Of a stretch of DNA of 64,000 nucleotides, positions 30,664 through 43,582 are shown in pieces. The notes under the pieces were generated by a model. It worked only from the letters and a program-made list of their open reading frames with translations, searched no databases and was not told where the DNA came from. The stretch comes from Shewanella sp. MBTL60-007 (lineage in GTDB: Bacteria; Pseudomonadota; Gammaproteobacteria; Enterobacterales; Shewanellaceae). Positions within the stretch are counted from its first letter, which is position 1; each line of letters opens with the position of its first letter. Both the position numbers and the translations under genes were made by a program. The stretch covers positions 1 to 64,000 of the forward strand of contig NZ_BPET01000022.1 of NCBI RefSeq assembly GCF_019654915.1. The letters are read 5' to 3'.

Positions 30664-31317
30664 ATGTCCACATCTAGAATAATTGCTTTAGTCATTATTA
30701 GCATCACATTATCAATATTAGCTAGCCAACTATTTTTTAAACCACAGGTACAAATCGCTGCGACAATACAAGAAGATGTTGCAATGCCCGCCGCCAAAAA
30801 AAATCAACAAGCTACAAAAGCCGATGTAAAACTTAAACAAACTTCAGATGACTCCCCAACGATCACCAATGTTGAGTCCGATAACAGCCCTAACCTATAC
30901 TTCGAACTAAACGATGAAACAGCAATAAATACACTCTTCGTCAATGAAGCCGGCGCAATTGAACGTAAAGCTCTAGTCGATGTATTAACTAGAGGAATGA
31001 ATGACTTTATAGAACAGGTTTCCAACTTACCTGCAAATAGTGAATTTGCTATCGAGCGACAAAATAAGCTTAACCAACAATTACTGCAGCTTAATAATAT
31101 GGCCTTGTATGAACAAAATATTGGGTGTGCAGGCCGAATTTGTGCACTCTCGATAACCACCAATGAACTGACCGAAGCCAACAAAAAGTTAATACAAAAC
31201 TTCGACAGCAATCTTAGCTTTGTAAATACATCAGAGAATGCAACGGGTGAGTTGGAGTTTAAAGCTATCTATATCTATACCGAAGACCCGTCACAACTGG
31301 TTATGACTCAGCATTAA
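30664..31317 (+). CDS. membrane-anchored protein of unknown function
   Basis: I do not recognise this 217-residue protein. It has one N-terminal transmembrane helix (about residues 5-24, IIALVIISITLSILASQLFF), then a Lys/Asp/Ser-rich linker (about 35-75) and a helical domain of about 140 residues, probably periplasmic. Two cysteines, C155 and C160 (IGCAGRICALS), could form a disulfide. The open frame begins at 30604, but the ATG at 30664 has a strong AAGGAAG and starts right before the helix. It is isolated between the parS-bearing palindrome and the convergent tag gene. Confidence 0.65.
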   Translation: MSTSRIIALVIISITLSILASQLFFKPQVQIAATIQEDVAMPAAKKNQQATKADVKLKQTSDDSPTITNVESDNSPNLYFELNDETAINTLFVNEAGAIERKALVDVLTRGMNDFIEQVSNLPANSEFAIERQNKLNQQLLQLNNMALYEQNIGCAGRICALSITTNELTEANKKLIQNFDSNLSFVNTSENATGELEFKAIYIYTEDPSQLVMTQH

Positions 31318-31328
31318 TGAAGCAATCG

Positions 31329-31380
31329 GTATAAAGAGTCCACTACTGCCACATAAAGGCGAGTGTACGACTCTTTATAC
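31329..31380. repeat. long hairpin between convergent genes
   Basis: Perfect 12-bp arms GTATAAAGAGTC and GACTCTTTATAC enclose 28 nt that can fold further (CACT/AGTG and GCC/GGC). It starts 11 bp after the stop of the membrane-anchored protein gene and ends 10 bp before the tag stop. It lacks a clear U-tract but is the only candidate terminator in this gap. Confidence 0.5.
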
Positions 31381-31389
31381 TCATAAGTA

Positions 31390-31950
31390 TTATCTTTGAT
31401 AACAAAAACAGTCCGTGGTGTGGTCATTAACCATGCCTACAGCCTGCATAAAGGCATAGCAAATAGTAGGGCCAACAAAGTTAAAACCTAACTTCTTTAA
31501 CGCCTTAGACATGGCTTCTGATTCTGGAGTCTGTGCGGGTAGTTCACTCATTGAATCAAAGTGGTTCACCTTTGGAGAACCACCAACAAAACTCCATAAA
31601 AACGCTGAAAAATCATTACCCTGCTCTACATAGGCCATATAGCCTTTGGCATTTTTAATGATCGAGTTAACCTTAAGTCGATTTCGTACAATTCCAGGGT
31701 TTTGCAGCAGTTCTTCAACTTTTGCTTCATCAAATGTCGCAATGACTTTAGGATCAAAATTAGCGAATGCGTCCTCATAGTTTTGCTGTTTTTTAAGTAT
31801 GGTGATCCAAGATAAGCCGGCCTGTTGGCCATCGAGACAAAGCTTGGCAAATAACTCTTGGCTATCGAAAACAGGCCTTCCCCACACCTTGTCATGATAT
31901 TCCTGATAGATGGGATCACTGCCTACCCAACCGCAACGCGTCACTTCCAT
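31390..31950 (-). CDS. tag: DNA-3-methyladenine glycosylase I
   Basis: The 186-residue enzyme excises 3-methyladenine. The zinc-snap ligands are C6 and H19 at the N terminus and H177 and C181 at the C terminus (NDHTTDCFC), matching E. coli Tag (187 aa). The helix-hairpin-helix region [14 protein letters not shown] and [11 protein letters not shown] are present. It is divergent from glyQ, the usual Shewanella arrangement. Confidence 0.96.
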   Translation of the reverse strand: MEVTRCGWVGSDPIYQEYHDKVWGRPVFDSQELFAKLCLDGQQAGLSWITILKKQQNYEDAFANFDPKVIATFDEAKVEELLQNPGIVRNRLKVNSIIKNAKGYMAYVEQGNDFSAFLWSFVGGSPKVNHFDSMSELPAQTPESEAMSKALKKLGFNFVGPTICYAFMQAVGMVNDHTTDCFCYQR

Positions 31951-32067
31951 AGTCCGATCCCTAAATTTTTAACCAACCAGATAAAAAATAACCTACATAA
32001 GCGTTATTCTACAAGGTATAATCGAAACCATTTTCTATTAAGGCTTCCAGGCAGTAGACAAGCGGAT

Positions 32068-32973
32068 ATGACGACGAAACACGATGTGAAAACATTCCAG
32101 GGCTTCATTATGACCCTGCAGGAATACTGGGCGCAGCAAGGTTGCGCAATCGTTCAACCATTGGACATGGAAGTAGGTGCTGGTACATTCCACCCTATGA
32201 CATTCTTACGTTCATTAGGCCCAGAGCCGATGAGCAGTGCCTATGTTCAACCATGTCGCCGTCCGACTGATGGCCGTTACGGTGAAAACCCTAACCGTCT
32301 TCAGCACTACTACCAATATCAAGTAGTACTTAAGCCATCGCCAAGCAATATTCAGGAACTTTACCTAGGCTCACTTGAAGCGCTAGGCGTAGACATGAAT
32401 GTTCATGATGTTCGCTTCGTTGAAGACAACTGGGAATCACCTACTCTAGGTGCTTGGGGTCTTGGTTGGGAAGTTTGGCTTAACGGGATGGAAGTTTCTC
32501 AATTTACTTACTTCCAGCAAGTGGGTGGTCTTGAGTGTAAGCCTGTTACAGGTGAAATTACTTACGGTCTTGAGCGTCTTGCAATGTACATCCAAGAAGT
32601 AGACAGCGTTTACGATCTTGTTTGGACCGACGGCCCAATGGGCAAAGTCATGTACGGTGATATTTTCCATCAAAACGAAGTTGAGCAATCAACTTACAAC
32701 TTCGAACATGCCGATGTTGACGTGCTATTCAAGATGTTTGACGACTGTGAGCAAGCTTGTCAGCGTTTATTAGCGCTTGAAAAACCATTGCCACTACCTG
32801 CTTACGAACAAGTCATGAAAGCCTCTCATGCATTTAACTTGCTTGATGCTCGCCACGCTATCTCTGTTACTGAGCGCCAGCGTTATATCTTACGCGTTCG
32901 TACCATGGCTAAAGGTGTAGCTGAATCTTACTATCAGGCCCGTGAAGCACTAGGCTTCCCAATGTGTAAGTAG
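32068..32973 (+). CDS. glyQ: glycyl-tRNA synthetase alpha subunit
   Basis: The 301-residue catalytic subunit of the alpha2beta2 bacterial GlyRS begins [18 protein letters not shown] and has motif [20 protein letters not shown], almost identical to E. coli GlyQ (303 aa). The open frame extends upstream into the tag region, but homology places the start at the ATG at 32068. A -10-like TATAAT lies at 32017-32022. glyS follows by 11 bp. Confidence 0.98.
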   Translation: MTTKHDVKTFQGFIMTLQEYWAQQGCAIVQPLDMEVGAGTFHPMTFLRSLGPEPMSSAYVQPCRRPTDGRYGENPNRLQHYYQYQVVLKPSPSNIQELYLGSLEALGVDMNVHDVRFVEDNWESPTLGAWGLGWEVWLNGMEVSQFTYFQQVGGLECKPVTGEITYGLERLAMYIQEVDSVYDLVWTDGPMGKVMYGDIFHQNEVEQSTYNFEHADVDVLFKMFDDCEQACQRLLALEKPLPLPAYEQVMKASHAFNLLDARHAISVTERQRYILRVRTMAKGVAESYYQAREALGFPMCK

Positions 32974-32984
32974 AGGAATAACAG

Positions 32985-35054
32985 ATGAATTTTGAAAACT
33001 TACTAATTGAAGTAGGCACAGAAGAGTTACCACCAAAATCACTACGTAAACTGGCAGAGTCATTTCTTGCCAACTTTACTGAAGAGTTAACTAAAGCAGA
33101 GCTAAGCTTTGAGTCAGCAGTTTGGCACGCAGCGCCACGCCGCCTAGCAATTTGCATCAACCAACTTGCGCTAGCACAAGCAGACAAAGTGGTTGAGAAG
33201 CGCGGCCCTGCCGTTGCACAAGCTTTTGATGCTGATGGCAACCCAACTAAAGCCGCAATGGGCTGGGCTCGTGGTAATGGTATTACTGTTGAGCAAGCTG
33301 AGCGCCTAAAGACTGACAAAGGTGAATGGTTACTACATCAAGCGCGTGTTGTCGGTGTTGAAACTAAGAGCCTTATCGCCGATATGGCGCAGCGCTCACT
33401 AGACAAGTTACCTATCCCTAAGCCAATGCGCTGGGGCAGTAACACCACACAATTTATCCGTCCAGTTCACACCGTGACCATGCTACTCGGAAGCGAAGTG
33501 GTTGACGGTGAGCTACTAGGCATCAAGTCTGATCGCGTTATTCGTGGCCACCGCTTTATGGGCGAGTCTAACTTCGAGTTAGAGCATGCTGACAACTACC
33601 TTGTTGCTCTAAAAGAGAAAGGCAAGGTATTAGCCGATTACGAAGCTCGTAAGGCGATTATCAAAGCCGATGCAGAAGCTGCAGCAGCTAAGATTGGTGG
33701 CGTAGCGGATCTTGAAGATGACCTGCTAGAAGAAGTTACCTCTTTGGTTGAATGGCCAGTAGTGCTTACAGCAAGCTTCGAAGAGAAGTTCTTAGATGTA
33801 CCAGCCGAAGCCTTGGTTTACACCATGAAAGGCGACCAAAAGTACTTCCCTGTATTTGATAATGCCGGACAGCTGCTACCAAACTTTATCTTCGTGACTA
33901 ACATCGAATCGAAAGATCCTCAGCAAATTATTTCAGGTAACGAGAAAGTGGTTCGCCCACGTCTTGCCGATGCTGAGTTCTTCTTCGAGACCGATAAGAA
34001 AGAAACCCTTGAAGCACGCCTTGCTAGCTTAGAAACAGTTGTGTTCCAGAAGCAACTAGGCACCATTAAGCAACGTGTTGAGCGCATCTCAGTGATGGCA
34101 GGTTATATTGCGACTAGCATCAACGCCAACAGCGACGAAGCCGCACGCGCAGGTCTGCTTTCTAAGTCTGATTTAATGACTAACATGGTGATGGAGTTTA
34201 CCGATCTTCAAGGCACCATGGGTATGCATTATGCTCGCCTAAATGGTGAAACAGAAGCCGTTGCCGTGGCATTATCTGAGCAATATAAGCCTAAGTTCTC
34301 TGGCGATACCGTACCAACAGCCCCTATCTCTATCTGTGTGGCACTAGCAGAAAAGCTAGATACATTAGTGGGTATCTTTGGTATTGGCCAAGCACCAAAA
34401 GGTGCTGCTGATCCATTCGCACTTCGCCGTGCAGCAATTGGTGTGCTACGTATCTGTTTAGAAAACAACTTGCCGCTAGATCTTGTTGACCTGATTGCTA
34501 AGGCACAAGAGCTACATGGCGAGAATCTAACTAACGCAGATGTTGCAGAGCAAGTACTTGAGTTCTTTATGGCTCGCTTCCGTGCCTGGTACCAAGATCA
34601 AGGCGTGAGTGTAGACGTAATCCTAGCCGTATTGGCTCGTCGCCCTACTGCTCCAGCTGATTTTGAAAGCCGCATTAAAGCTGTTGCTCACTTCAGAACC
34701 CTTGAGCAAGCTTCAGCACTAGCGGCAGCTAACAAGCGTGTATCAAATATCTTAGCTAAAGTTGAAGGTGAGCTACCAGCTGCAATCGACGATAAGCTAC
34801 TCGTTGAGTCTGCAGAAAAAGCACTGGCTGAAAAGCTTGCTGAATTACAACCACAACTAGCGCCGCTATTCGCTGCTGCTAACTACCAAGAAGCGCTTGC
34901 ACTGCTTGCTAGCCTACGTGAAAGCGTAGACACCTTCTTTGAAGATGTGATGGTTATGGCTGACGATGAAGCACTTAAGAACAACCGTTTAGCGCTACTA
35001 TCTAGTCTACGCGAGCAGTTCTTACATGCGGCAGATATTTCACTGCTTCAGTAA
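32985..35054 (+). CDS. glyS: glycyl-tRNA synthetase beta subunit
   Basis: The 689-residue subunit matches E. coli GlyS exactly in length, beginning [16 protein letters not shown], with [14 protein letters not shown] and [20 protein letters not shown]. The C-terminal anticodon-binding-like region includes [16 protein letters not shown]. It functions with GlyQ. A strong terminator ends the operon. Confidence 0.98.
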   Translation: MNFENLLIEVGTEELPPKSLRKLAESFLANFTEELTKAELSFESAVWHAAPRRLAICINQLALAQADKVVEKRGPAVAQAFDADGNPTKAAMGWARGNGITVEQAERLKTDKGEWLLHQARVVGVETKSLIADMAQRSLDKLPIPKPMRWGSNTTQFIRPVHTVTMLLGSEVVDGELLGIKSDRVIRGHRFMGESNFELEHADNYLVALKEKGKVLADYEARKAIIKADAEAAAAKIGGVADLEDDLLEEVTSLVEWPVVLTASFEEKFLDVPAEALVYTMKGDQKYFPVFDNAGQLLPNFIFVTNIESKDPQQIISGNEKVVRPRLADAEFFFETDKKETLEARLASLETVVFQKQLGTIKQRVERISVMAGYIATSINANSDEAARAGLLSKSDLMTNMVMEFTDLQGTMGMHYARLNGETEAVAVALSEQYKPKFSGDTVPTAPISICVALAEKLDTLVGIFGIGQAPKGAADPFALRRAAIGVLRICLENNLPLDLVDLIAKAQELHGENLTNADVAEQVLEFFMARFRAWYQDQGVSVDVILAVLARRPTAPADFESRIKAVAHFRTLEQASALAAANKRVSNILAKVEGELPAAIDDKLLVESAEKALAEKLAELQPQLAPLFAAANYQEALALLASLRESVDTFFEDVMVMADDEALKNNRLALLSSLREQFLHAADISLLQ

Positions 35055-35071
35055 CCACTGAATCGATAAAT

Positions 35072-35099
35072 AAAAAACGCGCCATTGGGCGCGTTTTTT
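35072..35099. terminator. glyQS terminator (bidirectional)
   Basis: Stem AAAAAACGCGCC/GGCGCGTTTTTT with an ATTG loop, between the convergent glyS and HDOD genes. Confidence 0.9.
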
Positions 35100-35119
35100 T
35101 ATGATTATTGCTCTAGCAG

Positions 35120-36172
35120 TTAAAACAGCACCAGTTTCTGATGCATTTGCTCAAAGGTTTCACTGTCTATCCCAGCTTCAAATAACAGTCTATCTAACTG
35201 CTCTGGCTGTAACTTACCCGCTTCCAATAACATGGAAGACTCACTGATCAGGTTGGCACGCCAAATCACCTCGGCAAGGCCACCAGCAGGCTTAGAGTCC
35301 ATAACAGCGAGACGACTAAGCTCTGTCTCAAATAAGCTTGGTAATTCCCAGTAACGCGCCAACAGCGCGCTTAAGCTTAAGGATTTCGCCGTCATCACCT
35401 GTCTGAATAGGCTAGAACAGGGTTGCTCACCAGGCTCGGCTTGTTTAAAGGCTTCTAATAACAATTTAAAAATAGCTATCTTGCCCACATCGTGGAGCAA
35501 CCCGAGTAGAAAGGCTGTGTCAGGATCGTCTTGAGTAAGTTCACTCGATAGATAGGCTACCTGCATAGAGTGGCGCCAAATTTGGCTACCAAAACGACGA
35601 AAGTAGATTGGCTGAATATCGATGACTTTACGCATCATAGCGGTCGTTACGAAACGCTTCATCTGCTCTCGTCCGAGTTGGACTAGTGCAACCTGTAAGC
35701 TCGTCACCTCTTTATCACTGCGTCTAAAAAGTGGCGAGTTACATAGTTTTAGCACTTCAACACTCAGTACGGGATCTCTCTCAATTAAGGCCAACAGTGT
35801 TTTAGTATCGGTGTTCTCATCTGCAAGTTGCTGCTCTAAAGCTGCTACTTGAGTTGGTAGCTTCAGCACCCTTTCGGCGATGGCTTTTGGGGATGCAAGT
35901 GCAGCCTCCACTCGCCTAAATACACTCTTCTCTAACTCGTTTGCCGTACCGCTAAGTTGCGTGCTAGGAAACAACAGACTATAAAACAACGCGGATAGAT
36001 CAATTGTCACTATCGAGGGGCTCTCTTGTGGCTGTACAGCCCTCTTAGTCTCAGGCGCGGATTGACTTTGCCTAGACTGAAACGACTCCATTGACCCACT
36101 GAAGCTCTTTGGCTTCTCTATGACGACCTGTTCTCTGATATTAAACAGTTTTTTAAAGGCTTTACTAAACAA
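35120..36172 (-). CDS. HDOD-domain signalling protein
   Basis: The 350-residue protein has a basic N terminus, a variable linker (about 20-85) and an HDOD domain at about 110-300, including LPTQVAALEQQLAD, LIERDPVLSVEVLKLCNSPLF and LLHDVGKIAIF. HDOD proteins are HD-like but mostly non-catalytic signalling modules; this one retains an HD dipeptide. The start is uncertain: the frame opens at a TTG (36172) without a good Shine-Dalgarno, and the next ATG (36091) would remove 27 residues. It lies next to gyrB, as in other Shewanella. Confidence 0.82.
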   Translation of the reverse strand: MFSKAFKKLFNIREQVVIEKPKSFSGSMESFQSRQSQSAPETKRAVQPQESPSIVTIDLSALFYSLLFPSTQLSGTANELEKSVFRRVEAALASPKAIAERVLKLPTQVAALEQQLADENTDTKTLLALIERDPVLSVEVLKLCNSPLFRRSDKEVTSLQVALVQLGREQMKRFVTTAMMRKVIDIQPIYFRRFGSQIWRHSMQVAYLSSELTQDDPDTAFLLGLLHDVGKIAIFKLLLEAFKQAEPGEQPCSSLFRQVMTAKSLSLSALLARYWELPSLFETELSRLAVMDSKPAGGLAEVIWRANLISESSMLLEAGKLQPEQLDRLLFEAGIDSETFEQMHQKLVLF

Positions 36173-36201
36173 TTGTTATGACCGGACACCAAGTTATCAA
36201 C

Positions 36202-36227
36202 AAAAAAATCGGTGCATATAGCACCGA
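36202..36227 (-). terminator. gyrB terminator
   Basis: Read leftward: stem TCGGTGC/GCACCGA with a TATAT loop followed by TTTTTTT. It lies 38 bp after the gyrB stop and ends the dnaA-dnaN-recF-gyrB unit. Confidence 0.82.
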
Positions 36228-36264
36228 CTTTAATCAACTTATAAGTTTAACGATAAGAATAAAC

Positions 36265-39781
<3,517 letters not shown>

Positions 39782-39898
39782 TGATGACCTTTATAACAAC
39801 GGGGAGTGTTCTATTACTGAGTCACTTAGGTTAACCAGATAAAGCATGTTAAACACCTTTATCTGGCTGACCTTAAGTCAAGATAGGAAGGTTGGGGA

Positions 39899-40999
39899 CT
39901 ACAAACGCATTGGCATAACAACATACATAGAGTCTTGCTCTATGTGATTGTCGATAAGTGCGCTTGAGTTACCGTCTATCAAGGTAATGCGTACATCATC
40001 TGAAGGTAGGTTATTGAGCACGTCGAGTAAGTAACTGACGTTAAAGCCTATCTCTAATGGCGCATTTTCATATTCAACATCTAAGATCTCTTCCGCTTCT
40101 TCCTGTTCAGGGTTATTAGCGGTGATCTTAATTAAATTGTTTTCCAGCTGTACGCGTACGCCACGAAACTTCTCATTCGACAGAATAGAAGCACGCAGTA
40201 ACGCTTGCTTTAACTGCTGACGACTGGCAATAACGACTTTGTCACCACCTTTTGGTAATACCCGGCGATAATCAGGGAAACGCCCATCCACCAGCTTACT
40301 GGTAAATACTGCCGTCGCAGTCGTTGCTCTAATCGCATTGTCACCAATTGCAATGGTCACATCGAGATCGTCGGCTTCAAAAGAGCGCATCAGCTCTAAC
40401 ACACCTTTGCGCGGCACGATCACTTGCTTTTCAGGCAGTGACGCTTCGATCATTCGATGACTCAGTGCCAAACGGTGTCCGTCTGTCGCAATCGCGCGTA
40501 GCACATTACCTTCGGTTTCCAATAACAGACCGTTAAGGTAGTAACGCACGTCTTGGTTAGCCATAGAGAACTGTGTCGCATCGATTAAGGACTTCATAGT
40601 GCCCTGCTTCAGAGTAAACTCTATCTCAGCTTCAAAGGCATCGACGTTTGGATACTCTTCTGCTGGCAAGGTCGCTAAAGTAAAGCGACTACGGCCTGAA
40701 CGTAATAACAAGCGATTGTCTTGCTGTTCTATTTTAAGCTCTACCTGATCCGGCAGTGACTTAACAATATCTAAAAACTTCTTCGCCGGAACAGTTGTTC
40801 GCCCCTCAAGGATCTCACCTTCTAGCTGAACTTCGCCGACTAATTCGACCTCTAAATCGGTTCCAGTCAACTTTAGTGAGTGATTACTCACTTCAACTAA
40901 AAGGTTTGCCAGTATAGGCAAGTTATGTCGCCTTTCTACCGCGCCACTAACAAGTTGCAGCGGTTTTAATAAGGCATCCCTATCAATTGAGAATTTCAT
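39899..40999 (-). CDS. dnaN: DNA polymerase III sliding clamp beta subunit
   Basis: The 366-residue clamp has the three-domain family pattern: MKFSIDRDALLKPLQLVSGAVERRH at the N terminus, the loop LPAEEYPNVD, and the C-terminal SMYVVMPMRL that forms part of the partner-binding pocket. Length equals E. coli DnaN. It is 19 bp downstream of dnaA. Confidence 0.98.
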   Translation of the reverse strand: MKFSIDRDALLKPLQLVSGAVERRHNLPILANLLVEVSNHSLKLTGTDLEVELVGEVQLEGEILEGRTTVPAKKFLDIVKSLPDQVELKIEQQDNRLLLRSGRSRFTLATLPAEEYPNVDAFEAEIEFTLKQGTMKSLIDATQFSMANQDVRYYLNGLLLETEGNVLRAIATDGHRLALSHRMIEASLPEKQVIVPRKGVLELMRSFEADDLDVTIAIGDNAIRATTATAVFTSKLVDGRFPDYRRVLPKGGDKVVIASRQQLKQALLRASILSNEKFRGVRVQLENNLIKITANNPEQEEAEEILDVEYENAPLEIGFNVSYLLDVLNNLPSDDVRITLIDGNSSALIDNHIEQDSMYVVMPMRL

Positions 41000-41018
41000 T
41001 GATTCAATATCCCTGATC

Positions 41019-42404
41019 TTAAGAAGATAAAGTTCTTATCAAGTTAGCATAATCTTCTTTAATGTCATGACTTTCTTCACGCAACTGCGCAATTTTACGA
41101 CACGCATGTAAAACCGTTGTATGGTCACGACCACCAAAGGCGTCGCCAATTTCAGGCAAACTCTGGTTGGTTAGCTCTTTCGATAATGCCATCGCCATCT
41201 GTCTTGGACGCGCCACGCTACGGGAGCGACGCTTAGACAGCATATCCGCCATCTTAATCTTGTAGTATTCCGCTACTGTCTTCTGAATATTATCAATCGT
41301 CACCAACTTCTCTTGTAGAGCGAGTAAGTCACGTAGTGCTTCACGGACAAAGTCGATAGTGATCGGACGGCCGGTAAAGTTAGCATTAGCAATTACACGG
41401 TTCAGTGCGCCTTCAAGCTCACGAACGTTTGAACGTAAACGTTTAGCAATAAAGAACGCCACCTCATCCGGCAAATTAATGCCACTCTCTTGTGCCTTAC
41501 GCATCAAGATCGCTACACGGGTTTCTAACTCTGGCGGCTCAATCGCAACCGTTAAACCCCAACCGAAACGTGACTTAAGACGATCTTCAACACCATCGAT
41601 CTCTTTTGGATATTTATCCGAAGTCAGAATGATCTGATGATTACCCTCTAATAAGGCATTAAAGGTATGGAAAAATTCTTCTTGAGATCTGTCTTTGTTA
41701 GCAAAGAATTGAATGTCATCAATAAACAGCGCGTCAACACTGCGGTAGTAACGCTTGAATTCTTCGATAGCGTTATTTTGTAACGCCTTAACCATATCTT
41801 GCACAAAACGCTCAGAATGCATGTAAACCACTTTTGCATCTGGCTTATTCTTAATAATGCCATTACCAACAGCGTGCAATAGGTGAGTCTTACCTAAACC
41901 GGTGCCACCATAAAGGAACAACGGGTTATATGCACCACCAGGATTTTCAGCCACCTGCAAAGCAGCCGCTTTACCTAATTGGTTTGATTTACCTTCTACG
42001 AAGTTATCAAACTGGTAAGTCGGATTAATGTTACTACGATGATTAGCATTCGCCATAGGCTCTGCATGCGGAGTATTGAAAGAAGGCTTGGCCACTTCTC
42101 TACTAGCAGGCTTGCTACTCTTTACTTCAGCTGTGGCCTGAACAACTGGCTTCGCCGATGGGCGACTGCCGATATCGAAACGCAAACTTGGCGCATCGTT
42201 ACCCATTTGTTCAGTAAAAAATTGGTTGATGATATTAAGGTATTTATCCCTAACCCAATCCAAAACAAAACGATTAGGCGCATAGATGACGAGCGTGTCG
42301 CCTTCCATTTCTGCTTGTAACGGTCTTATCCACATACTGAATTGCTGAGCAGATAGCTCATCTTGCAGCCTTGCGATACATTGTTGCCAAAGTGAAACCG
42401 CCAC
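41019..42404 (-). CDS. dnaA: chromosomal replication initiator DnaA (GTG start)
   Basis: The 461-residue initiator has domain I (about 1-80, [22 protein letters not shown]), a variable linker, an AAA+ domain with Walker [14 protein letters not shown] and Walker [11 protein letters not shown], and the C-terminal DnaA-box binding signature [15 protein letters not shown]. The frame is open to 42431, but the GTG at 42404 gives the known N terminus MAVSLWQQC and has GGGGAT 9 nt upstream. That Shine-Dalgarno is part of a DnaA-box-like TGGGGATAA. Confidence 0.98.
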   Translation of the reverse strand: MAVSLWQQCIARLQDELSAQQFSMWIRPLQAEMEGDTLVIYAPNRFVLDWVRDKYLNIINQFFTEQMGNDAPSLRFDIGSRPSAKPVVQATAEVKSSKPASREVAKPSFNTPHAEPMANANHRSNINPTYQFDNFVEGKSNQLGKAAALQVAENPGGAYNPLFLYGGTGLGKTHLLHAVGNGIIKNKPDAKVVYMHSERFVQDMVKALQNNAIEEFKRYYRSVDALFIDDIQFFANKDRSQEEFFHTFNALLEGNHQIILTSDKYPKEIDGVEDRLKSRFGWGLTVAIEPPELETRVAILMRKAQESGINLPDEVAFFIAKRLRSNVRELEGALNRVIANANFTGRPITIDFVREALRDLLALQEKLVTIDNIQKTVAEYYKIKMADMLSKRRSRSVARPRQMAMALSKELTNQSLPEIGDAFGGRDHTTVLHACRKIAQLREESHDIKEDYANLIRTLSS

Positions 42405-42674
42405 TGTAGTTATCCCCAGAAGATCATACAAAAGAGGTCTATTCTATAGTGAGATCACGCTGATCGCTATCCTTTAAATAGATTTATCCCCAGATAGATC
42501 AACTAATCATTAAGATCTCGATCTTAAAAGATCCCTTGCGATCAAAAAAAATTAGCCAAGCTGCAAATCCAGCTTTATAAAGCGATCCAGATCGATCTAT
42601 AATAGATGACCTTCGATCTGCTTTTTGATCTACTAAACCACAAGATGTAGTGGTAACTCACAGAGTTATCCACA
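42405..42674. promoter_or_regulatory. dnaA upstream control region: GATC cluster and DnaA boxes
   Basis: The sequence between dnaA and rpmH has 13 GATC sites between 42422 and 42630 (about one per 16 bp). It also has an exact DnaA box TTATCCACA at 42666-42674 and two one-mismatch boxes TTATCCCCA at 42410-42418 and 42484-42492. This fits DnaA autoregulation plus SeqA/Dam control of dnaA transcription. It has fewer exact boxes than the mioC-mnmG gap and no clear unwinding element, so I read it as a promoter region rather than oriC. Confidence 0.75.
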
Positions 42675-42746
42675 CATTATAGTAGCGTTAAACCTTCGAA
42701 GAATATTCGGAGATGCCAATATTTCATCACTTGTGCGCTTTCCTTG

Positions 42747-42775
42747 TTGACGAGGATAACTAAAGTGATTACAAT
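42747..42775 (+). promoter_or_regulatory. rpmH promoter
   Basis: -35 TTGACG (42747-42752), 17-bp spacer, -10 TACAAT (42770-42775), 75 bp before the rpmH start. Confidence 0.7.
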
Positions 42776-42849
42776 TCGGCCTCTTTTTTGCCCTTAGCTC
42801 TATTTATAGAGTGTAAGGATTATTAACCTAACAAAGACGGATTGCCATA

Positions 42850-42987
42850 ATGAGTAAACGTACTTTTCAACCTAGCAACCTGAAGCGCAAGCGTTCTCAC
42901 GGCTTCCGCGCTCGTATGGCTACAGTAGGTGGCCGTAAGGTCATCGCACGTCGCCGTGCTAAAGGTCGCGCTCGTCTTTCTGCGTAA
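42850..42987 (+). CDS. rpmH: 50S ribosomal protein L34
   Basis: A 45-residue, highly basic protein starting [20 protein letters not shown] and ending [18 protein letters not shown], the invariant L34 pattern. Its small size makes it easy to miss. It is first in rpmH-rnpA-yidD-yidC and divergent from dnaA, the standard origin-proximal arrangement. Confidence 0.98.
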
Positions 42988-42995
42988 TCGTAGAA

Positions 42996-43358
42996 ATGCA
43001 AGTGACTAGCTACACCTTTACGCGGGAGTTACGTTTGTTAACTCCCGCGCAATTTAAATCTGTATTTACCAAACCTATCAAAGCGTCCTCCGCTGAAATA
43101 ACCTTACTTGCAATTCCTAATTCTGAACAACATCCTCGTTTAGGACTAACTGTTGCCAAGCGTTATGTCAAAAAAGCAAACCAACGTAACCGTATTAAAC
43201 GCATAATTAGAGATAATTTCCGTTTACACCAGCATGATCTACCCGCTGTGGATATCGTTGTGCTTGTAAGAAATGGCGTGCTTGATATGGAAAACGCAGA
43301 ACTTAAAAACTTAGTAGAAAAGCTATGGCGAAAACTCTCTCGCCGTTACAATGGCTAG
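42996..43358 (+). CDS. rnpA: ribonuclease P protein component
   Basis: The 120-residue basic protein assists the RNase P RNA in 5' maturation of tRNA. The [17 protein letters not shown]-terminal block and the RNR signature [13 protein letters not shown] are present. The start could be the ATG at 42996 or the GTG at 43002; neither has a strong Shine-Dalgarno. It overlaps yidD by 34 nt. Confidence 0.96.
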   Translation: MQVTSYTFTRELRLLTPAQFKSVFTKPIKASSAEITLLAIPNSEQHPRLGLTVAKRYVKKANQRNRIKRIIRDNFRLHQHDLPAVDIVVLVRNGVLDMENAELKNLVEKLWRKLSRRYNG

Positions 43359-43579
43359 CAACTACGATTATTCGTGGTTACCAACTACTCATAAGCCCCA
43401 TGCTGGGGCCTCGTTGTAGGTTCAATCCAACGTGTTCACATTACGCAATCGAAGCAATTCGTTTGCATGGAGTGGTGAAAGGGTGTTGGTTTGCAGGTAA
43501 ACGCATATTAAAATGTCACCCTTTACATCCGGGCGGTGAAGACCCCGTCCCTAACAAAAAACATAGGTGCGATAAATAG
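43325..43579 (+). CDS. yidD: membrane protein insertion efficiency factor YidD
   Basis: The 84-residue protein has the YidD pattern [27 protein letters not shown] and KCHPLHPGG with conserved cysteines. It assists YidC-dependent membrane insertion. The gene overlaps the 3' end of rnpA by 34 nt and is 3 bp before yidC, so expression is coupled. Confidence 0.95.
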   Translation: MAKTLSPLQWLATTIIRGYQLLISPMLGPRCRFNPTCSHYAIEAIRLHGVVKGCWFAGKRILKCHPLHPGGEDPVPNKKHRCDK

Positions 43580-43582
43580 GTT

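Noticed and set aside
42405..42849. dnaA-rpmH gap considered as the main oriC
   Set aside because: It is GATC-rich but has only one exact DnaA box and no clear unwinding repeats; the mioC-mnmG gap has three exact boxes, more GATC and the canonical gammaproteobacterial position.
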